From Flavobacteriaceae bacterium (GTDB taxonomy: Bacteria > Bacteroidota > Bacteroidia > Flavobacteriales > Flavobacteriaceae), in contig WGDF01000328.1 of assembly GCA_015493405.1 (NCBI GenBank), positions 1-5,576 of the forward strand: a stretch of DNA of 5,576 nucleotides. The letters are read 5' to 3'. A program made the translations under genes and the position numbers. Position 1 is the stretch's first letter. The number at the start of each line of letters is the position of its first letter. Below, one piece after another: positions 1 to 5,576 of this stretch. Below the pieces are notes generated by a model, which made no database searches, was not told the DNA's origin, and saw only the letters and a list, made by a program, of their open reading frames with translations.

Positions 1-127
1 CCGGATTTATGTGGGCGTTCATTATCCTTTAGACATTATTTTCGGCATATTTTGGGGCTTATTGCTGCTTAAATTAACCCTAGTTCTTGAACAAAAATTG
101 TCAAAGAGATTTAACACCAATTCTTAA
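1..127 (+). CDS. PAP2-family phosphatase, C-terminal fragment (5' end outside window)
   Basis: Reading from base 2, 41 codons run to a TAA at 125-127. The fragment opens with RIYVGVHYPLD, which fits the third conserved PAP2 (type 2 phosphatidic acid phosphatase) motif, SR-x5-H-x3-D: the Arg, the catalytic His and the Asp are at the expected spacing. The motif's Ser would be the codon that ends at base 1. A hydrophobic stretch follows (residues 12-29 of the fragment, rich in I, L, F and W), which fits the last transmembrane helix of these proteins, and then a short basic tail. Family members remove phosphate from lipid phosphates such as undecaprenyl diphosphate, phosphatidate or lipid A precursors at the inner membrane. 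Which substrate applies here cannot be told from the C-terminus. The gene is convergent with the susC-susD operon, and no terminator of its own is evident. Family call is fairly sure; exact function is unknown. Confidence 0.82.
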   Translation, partial: RIYVGVHYPLDIIFGIFWGLLLLKLTLVLEQKLSKRFNTNS

Positions 128-329
128 TATAGAATCATTCATCCAACCACTATCGAATTATATTTTTAGAATGACTAATGCCGATACAGAATGAAAATGG
201 CTCAATGAATTGAACGCCATTGAATTCGTGATTAGTATAAATTCTAATGCGATATAACATTGCCGTTTTATTAAAAAAAAGAAGCTGCCTTTTCAGACAG
301 CTTCAAAAAATAATATTTCACTTCGATTA
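128..329. other. Convergent intergenic gap between the PAP2 gene and susD
   Basis: This gap of about 200 bp separates two stop codons that face each other. The right part holds the terminator of the minus-strand operon, listed separately. In the rest I see only a weak 6-bp inverted repeat (AATGGC at 196-201, GCCATT at 216-221). It has no T-tract after it on the plus strand, so it is not a convincing terminator for the PAP2 gene. No open frame here has a recognisable product. Confidence 0.6.
273..304 (-). terminator. Intrinsic terminator of the susC-susD operon
   Basis: Read on the minus strand, 304 to 281 forms a 10-bp hairpin: GAAGCUGUCU pairs with AGGCAGCUUC around a GAAA tetraloop of the stable GNRA type. 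An uninterrupted run of eight U follows (A's at 273-280 on the plus strand). The eighth pair is a G-U wobble on the minus-strand RNA but would be a C-A mismatch on the plus-strand RNA, and the plus strand has no T-tract after the hairpin. The terminator therefore acts leftward. It starts about 25 bp past the susD stop codon, as expected for the end of the operon. Confidence 0.9.
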
Positions 330-1793
330 CTATTGATCCCACCACATATGGGTATTCATTTCATCACCGCCCATATCAGCTCTAGCTTTGTTTAAATTTT
401 CCAAATTAACTCCTGTTTCACTATCCGGATACTTAAATCTTCTGGGAATTTCAGTTGCATAGGCACTGGCAGCGGCAGGGAATTGTAAAACAGGATAGTC
501 AAGGCGTTTCCATTCGTTCCAAACATTTGCTCCTTGCAAATACATAGCAATATGCTTTTGTTCCCCTATTAATTTACGCCAATTATTTGTATTATATTGA
601 ACTTGAGAATACGCTAAATAGGTCGTTATGTCCGATGTTGAAATATTCCATTGTTCCATACTGGCTGTAATTGCTTGGTTGTAGGTATTTGCTGCATCAG
701 TTGTATTACCAAACCAACCACGTTGCTCGGCTTCGGCTTTTATGAATAGTAATTCTGAATAAGTCATCAAATAGCTGGGAGAATCCATAGCTCTGACTTC
801 TAAACTAGGTAATGAATAATCTTCAATAGCATAGCTAAAAGTATCGGATGTAGGTAAACCATAGGGGAACCCAATATATTCACCATTTTGATTTGGGGCG
901 GCATAATGCGGAATTCTGGGATCTGACGGATTTGCAGCTGTTCCATTACCATAAGAGTTCATAAGGTTGATCAAAGGTTCACTTACAAAAGTCCATTGTT
1001 GTGTTAAAAATTCTACATATAGAGGATTAGCGTTTGCTTCTTCATTTTGGAAATAAATCATGGCGTTGTCAGCATTACTTGTAAAAACATCACTTGATAG
1101 AGCGTCCGCTACTTCAGTTTTAGCCAAAGAAGGATTAACCTCAGACATTCTTAATGCTAGTCGAGCTCTCAGTGAATTGGCAAATTTTTTCCATTTAGAC
1201 ATGTCGCCATTATACATCATGTCACCGCTCGTAAAGCCTGATGCACTGACATCAATCATATTAGCCGCATCTTTTAATTCATTGATTAAAGCCGGGTAAA
1301 TATTCTCTTGCTTATCGTAAGCGGGAAAAGTTATGTCAGCTTTTAGAGCTTGACTGTACGGTATATTTCCCCAAGTATCTGTAATATTAGAGAAAGCCCA
1401 AACTTTAAGAATTTTTGCTACAGCAATTTGATTTTCATTTTTACCATAAACACTATAATCGCTCTTATCATTACCGGTGTTAAGTTGAATGATATTTTCC
1501 AAATTAGGCAGCCCGTTTAAATACCATGCAGACCAATCACCGGATGTATCGTCAATATTATACACACTTCTATTGGTTGTTTCACGTTGAGACCATTGTT
1601 GGCTATAAAGCATTAGCGTTTTATTGTAGCCAAGCCCGGAATTTATACCAATTAACTTTTGCATGGCTCCGGTTAAAATTGCCGTTGTAGGAACCTTATT
1701 TGTTGACAAGGGATCTTTGTTGAGCTCTTCAAAGTCTTTTGTGCAAGCAGATGTGAACCCAATAATTATTAATAATATGATTATTTTTTTCAT
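330..1793 (-). CDS. SusD/RagB-family nutrient-binding outer-membrane lipoprotein (SusD-like_2 type)
   Basis: The protein has 487 residues from the ATG at 1791-1793. In this family it is a surface-exposed lipoprotein that caps the SusC channel and captures the nutrient. The signal peptide is KK followed by an isoleucine-rich core (residues 4-12), ending at Cys17 in TSAC; Thr at -3 is unusual where Leu is normal. CTKDFEE follows, an acidic run like the surface-export signal of flavobacterial lipoproteins. Family landmarks are ELNKDP (24-28), WGNIPYSQAL (141-150), NSLRARLALRM (207-216), the TPR-like YSELLFIKAEAEQRGW (345-360), WNEWKRLDYPVL (425-436), PRRFKYPDSE (450-459) and the C-terminal GGDEMNTHMWWD. 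Length is typical and the gene looks intact. It follows susC by 13 bp. An in-frame TTG two codons upstream (1797-1799) is a possible start, but ATG-AAA-AAA gives the standard signal peptide. The ligand is unknown: RagB relatives handle peptides, SusD relatives glycans. No neighbouring enzyme decides between them. Confidence 0.95.
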   Translation of the reverse strand: MKKIIILLIIIGFTSACTKDFEELNKDPLSTNKVPTTAILTGAMQKLIGINSGLGYNKTLMLYSQQWSQRETTNRSVYNIDDTSGDWSAWYLNGLPNLENIIQLNTGNDKSDYSVYGKNENQIAVAKILKVWAFSNITDTWGNIPYSQALKADITFPAYDKQENIYPALINELKDAANMIDVSASGFTSGDMMYNGDMSKWKKFANSLRARLALRMSEVNPSLAKTEVADALSSDVFTSNADNAMIYFQNEEANANPLYVEFLTQQWTFVSEPLINLMNSYGNGTAANPSDPRIPHYAAPNQNGEYIGFPYGLPTSDTFSYAIEDYSLPSLEVRAMDSPSYLMTYSELLFIKAEAEQRGWFGNTTDAANTYNQAITASMEQWNISTSDITTYLAYSQVQYNTNNWRKLIGEQKHIAMYLQGANVWNEWKRLDYPVLQFPAAASAYATEIPRRFKYPDSETGVNLENLNKARADMGGDEMNTHMWWDQ

Positions 1794-1806
1794 GATCAAA
1801 ATAGAT
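1794..1806 (-). promoter_or_regulatory. susC-susD junction and susD start region without Shine-Dalgarno
   Basis: Thirteen bases separate the susC TAA (1807-1809) from the susD ATG (1791-1793). On the minus strand they read ATCTATTTTGATC. There is no purine-rich Shine-Dalgarno sequence, as is usual in Bacteroidota, and no hairpin or promoter fits in the space. Co-transcription with susC is therefore expected. The TTG at 1797-1799 is the only alternative start nearby and would shrink the gap to 7 bp. Confidence 0.6.
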
Positions 1807-4800
1807 TTAGAATGAGATATTTAAATTAAATGCAAATGAACGTGCAGTAGGTAACTGCCCATATTCACGACCTTGAATATTTCCGGATGCATTGCCTGCT
1901 GATTCAGGATTATAACCTTCCGGAGTATGTCTAAATAAAATAGCCAAATTTCTTCCGGTTATACCAATACTGGCATTTTTCATTTTTAGTTTGGAAACAA
2001 AACTATTTGGAATTCTATATTGTAGTGTCACTTCTCTTAATTTTATAAAACTGGCATCAAAGACTGTAAAGTCACCGGGTGTTTTTCGCATCAATCTAAA
2101 ATATTCCTTGTTGTTAGCAGCAGGAGTTGTATTTTCACTATAAATAGGATTACCATTACCATCAACACCTGTTTGCATAACACCTTCTGCAATAAGGGCT
2201 CTTTCTCTTACACCATTTTCGGCAGTTATCTTCATAGTACCGGCATAAATAGCCGTTTGATATCCTCTTAAAAATATAACACCACCTTTTTGAAAATCTA
2301 TTAAACCCGATAAAGTGAAGTTTTTATATTTAAAGGTATTACTGATACCACCTGTCCAATCCGGCAAAACACTTCCCATAAATGATTTTTCATCGTCTTT
2401 TTCATAATATCCGGTAGTAGAGTTAACAATTTTTTGACCGTCCGGTGTTCTTTTAATTTTTATTGCATATATAGAACTATACGGTTCTCCTACTCTTGAT
2501 TCAAGTGTCACACCACCATAGAAAGAAGACATAACATACGATTTCATTCCCTGAGCCAATTCAACGACTTCATTATTATTTTGGGCCCAATTGAGATTCA
2601 TATCCCATTTTAAATCTTTGTTTAAAATTCTGCCATTTAAGCTCATTTCTATTCCTGAGTTTTTAATTTTACCTGCATTAACCCATTTTTTATCATAACC
2701 GGTTGCTTGTGATACATCGATAGGAATAATTTGATTTTTAGTATTACCATCATAGTACGTAATATCAAATCCCAGTCGATTATTAAACATCGCAATGTTA
2801 AGACCGGCTTCTAAAGAAGTTGTAATCTCCGGTTTTAAGAAAGGATTGTTTGATGTTGTTGGTAGATAAAATGCCGGTGCACCACCGATTGGGTTTCCCT
2901 GTATGTATGTGCTATATAATCTGTATGGTGCAGTATCATTACCTACTTTTGCCCAGCCTAATCTTATTTTACCAAAGTTGATAATATCACTATTTAAAAC
3001 TTCAGAGAAAACAAAACTTCCCGTTATAGAAGGATAAAAATAGGACCAATTGTCAGGTGGTAAGGTAGATGACCAATCATTTCTGGCGGTTAAATCTAAA
3101 AATAAATAATTTTTATATCCAAAAGAAGCATTTCCAAATAGACTGTTTATTTTTTTTCTGTATAAACCACGAACTACATAAGGTCTGTCAATAGAATTAG
3201 ATAGTGAATAAATATCAGGAAGATTTAAGCCGCCTTGTGTAGCACCTTTATTAACTTCCAATCTGTGTGACATTAAGTTAAATCCTAAATTAGCATTTAA
3301 TGAAATATCTTTGGTGAGTTGTTTGTTATTATAGTTGATACCACCATCGATATTAGTTTCGTTGAAGTCGTACATTTGAGAAATAAAGTAAGGCGTATAG
3401 CGACTACCTACTGCCCTTCTATCTCTTCTTTGATCTGCATAAGTATCTAATGAATAACGCAAATATACACTGTAATTATCAGTTAAATCATATTGTGTCT
3501 TAATATTACCAAAGAAACGATTTCTTTCATCATCTTGATAGTCTTTGTATGCCAACCAAAAAGGATTATTGGCTCTTACAGTCCTATCATTAAGACCATA
3601 AGTTCTCCAGGTTATTTGTTTGCCATCGGGGGCTTCATAGTTTCTTAATCTATCGATATCGATTTGTCTTTGCGTCCAAATTACTAAATTATAAACCGGA
3701 TTATCACTACTTCCTCCTGTTTTTGGTCTGCCTTTACCTTGATTATTGACGTAATTTAAACTGCTTGAAACTGAAAATCTTTTGACTTTTCCATTGAGTT
3801 TGGCACTAATAGTATTCCTTTTAATTTGGCTATTAGGGACAATACCGGTTTGAGATAAATTGGTATAAGAGAGTCTGTAATTGCCGATATCTCCGGCTTG
3901 TGAAAAAGCTACATTCGTTTTATTAGTAACACCGGTTTGGAAATAGTTTTTATAGTTGTCAGGATGTGGTGACCAGGGACGAACTTCACCTCCTTGTCCT
4001 AATCCATCCCATTGTCTAACGAGCTGTCCATCTAGTTTAGGTCCCCAGCTTTCGTCTGTTTGTACATTTTGAATGGGAACACCATTGCCGTCAAAATTGG
4101 TAAAAGTTAATGATTGTCCTCCACCGTAAATGTTTTGTAAGGGAGGAAAATCATAAGCAGTTTCCATAGCGGTTGTTTGATTGATAGATAATCCAACTCC
4201 TTTTTTATTTTTAGCACTTTTTGTGGTTATCAAGATAACTCCGTTACTGGCTCTGGAACCATATAAGGCTGCAGCATTGGGTCCTTTTAATATACTAATG
4301 GATGCAATATCTTCCGGATTGATATCTTGAGCTGCATTACCATAGTCAATGTTTCCATTGGTATCATCTCTAACGCCTTTTGCTTGTCCAAAACTACCAA
4401 AATTAGAGTTATCAATGGGTACACCATCAACAACAAATAAGGGTTGATTATTTCCGGTTAAGGATGTTGCGCCACGTAATAAAATTCTGGTTGATCCCCC
4501 AATATTTCCTGTTGATTGGATTTGAACACCGGCGATTTTACCTGAGAAGGCATCAACAAGATTGGTGCTATTGTTTTTTGAAATATCTTTTCCCTTTACC
4601 TCCTGAATGGCATATCCGAGAGATTTTTTTTCTCGTTTTATCCCCATAGCCGTTACCACCACTTTATCAAGTTGTGAAGCACTTTGTTTTAAGATAATAT
4701 TCAAAGTACCACCTTTGTTAACTGGTTTTTCAACAGTTTGGTAACCAATTGAAGAGAAAACCAACATACTACCCGGATTAACTCTTATACTGTAGTTTCC

Positions 4801-4971
4801 ATCAAAATCAGTGGCTGTGCCCTGATCCTTTCCTTTAACAACGACATTGACACCCGGTATCGGTTCGCCGGATGTGTCGGTTACTGTACCTGAAACATTT
4901 AGTTCTTGCGCCGAAATAAATTGCGAAAAAACTAAACTTAACATAAGGAATAATAATCTAATTTTATTCAT
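1807..4971 (-). CDS. SusC/RagA-family TonB-linked outer-membrane transporter
   Basis: This 1054-residue protein is full length for the family. A signal peptide with a hydrophobic core at residues 5-18 ends at the likely cleavage site ISA-QE (after residue 21). Residues about 24-96 form the carboxypeptidase-regulatory-like beta-sandwich found at the N-terminus of SusC proteins (VSGTVTDTSGEPIPGVNVVV, closing with LNIILK). A TonB-box-like stretch, DKVVVTAMG, lies at 102-110. The plug domain covers about 112-252 and contains LFVVDGVPIDN (178-188) and ILKGPNAAALYGSRASNGV (227-245), both SusC hallmarks. The remainder is the 22-strand barrel, with SFIKLREVTLQY (974-985), TGRNL (1005-1009) and a terminal Phe for BAM recognition. 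There is no STN domain, so no anti-sigma signalling through this protein is expected. It should import a ligand across the outer membrane using TonB-ExbB-ExbD energy, together with the SusD partner encoded next to it. It is the first gene of the operon. The substrate cannot be inferred. Confidence 0.97.
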   Translation of the reverse strand: MNKIRLLFLMLSLVFSQFISAQELNVSGTVTDTSGEPIPGVNVVVKGKDQGTATDFDGNYSIRVNPGSMLVFSSIGYQTVEKPVNKGGTLNIILKQSASQLDKVVVTAMGIKREKKSLGYAIQEVKGKDISKNNSTNLVDAFSGKIAGVQIQSTGNIGGSTRILLRGATSLTGNNQPLFVVDGVPIDNSNFGSFGQAKGVRDDTNGNIDYGNAAQDINPEDIASISILKGPNAAALYGSRASNGVILITTKSAKNKKGVGLSINQTTAMETAYDFPPLQNIYGGGQSLTFTNFDGNGVPIQNVQTDESWGPKLDGQLVRQWDGLGQGGEVRPWSPHPDNYKNYFQTGVTNKTNVAFSQAGDIGNYRLSYTNLSQTGIVPNSQIKRNTISAKLNGKVKRFSVSSSLNYVNNQGKGRPKTGGSSDNPVYNLVIWTQRQIDIDRLRNYEAPDGKQITWRTYGLNDRTVRANNPFWLAYKDYQDDERNRFFGNIKTQYDLTDNYSVYLRYSLDTYADQRRDRRAVGSRYTPYFISQMYDFNETNIDGGINYNNKQLTKDISLNANLGFNLMSHRLEVNKGATQGGLNLPDIYSLSNSIDRPYVVRGLYRKKINSLFGNASFGYKNYLFLDLTARNDWSSTLPPDNWSYFYPSITGSFVFSEVLNSDIINFGKIRLGWAKVGNDTAPYRLYSTYIQGNPIGGAPAFYLPTTSNNPFLKPEITTSLEAGLNIAMFNNRLGFDITYYDGNTKNQIIPIDVSQATGYDKKWVNAGKIKNSGIEMSLNGRILNKDLKWDMNLNWAQNNNEVVELAQGMKSYVMSSFYGGVTLESRVGEPYSSIYAIKIKRTPDGQKIVNSTTGYYEKDDEKSFMGSVLPDWTGGISNTFKYKNFTLSGLIDFQKGGVIFLRGYQTAIYAGTMKITAENGVRERALIAEGVMQTGVDGNGNPIYSENTTPAANNKEYFRLMRKTPGDFTVFDASFIKLREVTLQYRIPNSFVSKLKMKNASIGITGRNLAILFRHTPEGYNPESAGNASGNIQGREYGQLPTARSFAFNLNISF

Positions 4972-5013
4972 AGTTTAAGTTTTGGTTAATATTTTAATTA
5001 AATTTTATTTCCC

Positions 5014-5021
5014 TAAAGATA
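5014..5021 (-). promoter_or_regulatory. Candidate -7 element for susC (weak)
   Basis: The minus strand reads TATCTTTA here, seven of eight positions relative to grouping TAnnTTTG with A in place of the final G. It lies 42 bp upstream of the susC ATG, so transcripts would carry a leader of about 35 nt. The minus-strand TTTC at 5042-5039 is the nearest approach to a -33 TTTG, with 17 bp between the two boxes that include a run of eight A. A second near match, TATATTTC, lies at 5046-5039. Neither is decisive; no perfect TAnnTTTG was found on this strand of the gap. Confidence 0.3.
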
Positions 5022-5093
5022 GAATTTTTTTTATTCATGAAATATAATTTTAGTCAGAAAATTTTTAATTCACCTTATCAATTGACTATTTTG

Positions 5094-5116
5094 TAATTAA
5101 AAAGCCACTTTAATTA
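5094..5116. repeat. 8-bp perfect inverted repeat with 7-nt spacer
   Basis: TAATTAAA at 5094-5101 is the exact reverse complement of TTTAATTA at 5109-5116, and the spacer is AAGCCAC. No T-tract follows on either strand, and both flanking genes point away from it, so it is not a terminator. It could be a regulator site for the divergent genes, but eight pairs made only of A and T can arise by chance in DNA this AT-rich. Confidence 0.35.
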
Positions 5117-5170
5117 AAGAATTTTATTCTATTGTTTTCAAAAAATCAAATATTCTAAACTGTTTTCTTT

Positions 5171-5202
5171 CCATTTATAAAACCAAAATCACCATTTATA
5201 AA
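5171..5202. repeat. 11-bp direct repeat at 21-bp spacing
   Basis: CCATTTATAAA occurs at 5171-5181 and again at 5192-5202. The start-to-start distance of 21 bp is two turns of the DNA helix, so both copies face the same side. They lie about 50-80 bp upstream of the rightward -7 box, a usual place for an activator to bind. The match is exact over 11 bases and stops abruptly on both sides. This is a candidate tandem regulator site only. Confidence 0.4.
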
Positions 5203-5236
5203 CTTTTTGCGACCGAATATAAAAATAAACTGAATC

Positions 5237-5277
5237 AATAGGTTAATTAATCTAATTTTGAATAAAACTAACCTATT
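5237..5277. repeat. 9-bp perfect inverted repeat bracketing the rightward -7 box
   Basis: AATAGGTTA at 5237-5245 is the exact reverse complement of TAACCTATT at 5269-5277, with 23 bp between the arms. The -7 box at 5253-5260 lies inside that spacer. The left arm falls between the -33 and -7 regions, and the right arm covers the predicted short leader. Centre-to-centre distance is 32 bp, about three helical turns. This arrangement suits a repressor operator, but it is unproven. Confidence 0.45.
5253..5260 (+). promoter_or_regulatory. Rightward promoter -7 box (Bacteroidota TAnnTTTG type)
   Basis: TAATTTTG matches the Bacteroidota primary-sigma consensus TAnnTTTG at every fixed position. It ends 22 bp before the ATG at 5283. 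A CTG at 5230-5232, 20 bp upstream, is a two-of-three match to the -33 TTG, so the -33 region is imperfect. Transcription would start near 5265-5268 and give a leader of only about 15-18 nt with no Shine-Dalgarno sequence. Confidence 0.6.
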
Positions 5278-5282
5278 TAATT

Positions 5283-5576
5283 ATGAAAAAACAGCTTATT
5301 TCTTTGGCAAGTTTATTAATGATAAGCTTTGCCTTCGCCCAAGGTGGTGGATTTAACTACAAAGCGCTTATTACCGATAACGGTAATGTATTGAACAATC
5401 ATGCGGTAACTTTAAAATTTACCCTATTGGAAAACGGCACGACTGCCGTCTATCAAGAAACACAAACCGGCAATACTGATGCCAATGGCATTGTAGCCGT
5501 TAAACTGGGTGAAGGCACTGTCATTTCAGGAAACTTCAGCACAATTAATTGGGGCAGCAACCCTTATTTCTTAAAA
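5283..5576 (+). CDS. Secreted protein, N-terminal part (3' end outside window)
   Basis: Ninety-eight codons run from the ATG at 5283 to the window edge without a stop. An in-frame TGA at 5259-5261 rules out a longer start. Residues 1-19 form a clear signal peptide (MKKQ, then a hydrophobic core, then FAFA before Gln20), so the product leaves the cytoplasm. Residues about 24-98 match a domain I recognise from the N-terminus of many Bacteroidota exported proteins: FNYKALI near the start (usually FNYQAVV), then ENGTTAVYQET, an NANG-type turn (DANGIVAVKLGEGTVISG) and FSTINWGSNPYFLK. Its role is not established. The C-terminal part, which in relatives varies and would define the function (for example a tail-fibre chaperone domain, a FISUMP domain or a T9SS sorting signal), lies outside. 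The codons look richer in G+C than those of the SusC/SusD genes. It has its own promoter and is divergent from susC. Confidence 0.85.
   Translation, partial: MKKQLISLASLLMISFAFAQGGGFNYKALITDNGNVLNNHAVTLKFTLLENGTTAVYQETQTGNTDANGIVAVKLGEGTVISGNFSTINWGSNPYFLK

Larger units (their letters stand above)
4972..5282. other. Divergent AT-rich intergenic regulatory region
   Basis: These 311 bp separate the start codons of susC (leftward) and the gene at 5283 (rightward). I see no coding potential in them. The contents are AT-rich and include a perfect rightward -7 box, a weak leftward -7-like box, several inverted or direct repeats (listed separately), and three copies of the palindrome TTAATTAA at 4994-5001, 5110-5117 and 5243-5250. 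Control elements for both flanking transcription units must lie here or inside the coding regions, because nothing else separates them. Confidence 0.75.

Noticed and set aside
196..221. 6-bp inverted repeat AATGGC/GCCATT as a PAP2 terminator
   Set aside because: The stem is short, the loop is 14 nt and no T-tract follows on the plus strand.
126..257. Plus-strand frame after the PAP2 stop that reads like protein, broken by a TGA at 192-194 (KWLNELNAIEFVI in its second half)
   Set aside because: It could be a decayed gene remnant, but I recognise no family, it lacks a start and promoter, and short open stretches are common at this composition.
150..260. 36-codon minus-strand open frame starting at the CAT at 258-260
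   Set aside because: It lies just beyond the operon terminator with no promoter box upstream and no recognisable sequence; it is likely chance.
1060..1299. 79-codon open frame on the plus strand
   Set aside because: It lies wholly inside the susD coding region on the opposite strand. It has no recognisable domain, and the susD frame there carries clear family motifs.
4464..4649. 61-codon open frame on the plus strand
   Set aside because: It is antisense to the plug and N-terminal domain of the SusC gene, which are strongly conserved in the minus-strand frame. No promoter or domain supports it.
4972..5282. Riboswitch, small RNA gene or CRISPR-type array in the divergent gap
   Set aside because: There is no conserved aptamer-like core, no G+C-rich folded segment and no regularly spaced repeat series; the repeats seen are only pairs.
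1..5576. Insertion sequence, attachment site or other sign of a mobile element
   Set aside because: No transposase or integrase fragment, terminal inverted repeats, target duplication or tRNA gene is visible.

Overview
The window is a stretch of Bacteroidota chromosome, most likely from a flavobacterium-like organism. Four things point there: a SusC/SusD outer-membrane nutrient uptake pair, an AT-rich composition, start sites without Shine-Dalgarno sequences, and a perfect TAnnTTTG promoter -7 box of the type used by the Bacteroidota primary sigma factor. The acidic stretch just after the lipoprotein cysteine of the SusD protein also resembles the surface-export signal described for flavobacteria. 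The species cannot be named from this sequence.

Layout from left to right. Positions 1-127 (+) are the last 41 codons of a PAP2-family membrane phosphatase, which runs in from outside. Positions 128-329 are a convergent intergenic gap that carries a strong intrinsic terminator for the minus strand. Positions 330-1793 (-) encode a SusD/RagB-family lipoprotein of the SusD-like_2 type, and 1807-4971 (-) encode its SusC/RagA-family TonB-dependent transporter. The two lie 13 bp apart with susC first, so they form a two-gene operon read right to left that ends at the terminator. Positions 4972-5282 are a 311-bp, very AT-rich divergent regulatory region. Positions 5283-5576 (+) begin a secreted protein with an N-terminal domain common in Bacteroidota exported proteins; it runs off the right edge.

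How the genes work together. The SusC barrel sits in the outer membrane and is driven by TonB-ExbB-ExbD. The SusD lipoprotein caps it on the cell surface and captures ligand. No glycoside hydrolase, peptidase, sigma/anti-sigma pair or hybrid two-component sensor lies in the window, and the SusC protein has no N-terminal STN signalling domain. The substrate therefore cannot be assigned and no transport-coupled signalling is visible. Nothing ties the two flanking genes to uptake except position.

I do not see a clearly novel system here. The points most worth a second look are a 9-bp perfect inverted repeat that brackets the rightward promoter, other repeats in the divergent intergenic region, a terminator hairpin whose wobble pair fits only the minus-strand RNA, a non-canonical lipobox in the SusD protein, and a marked excess of the tetranucleotide CCGG over GGCC.
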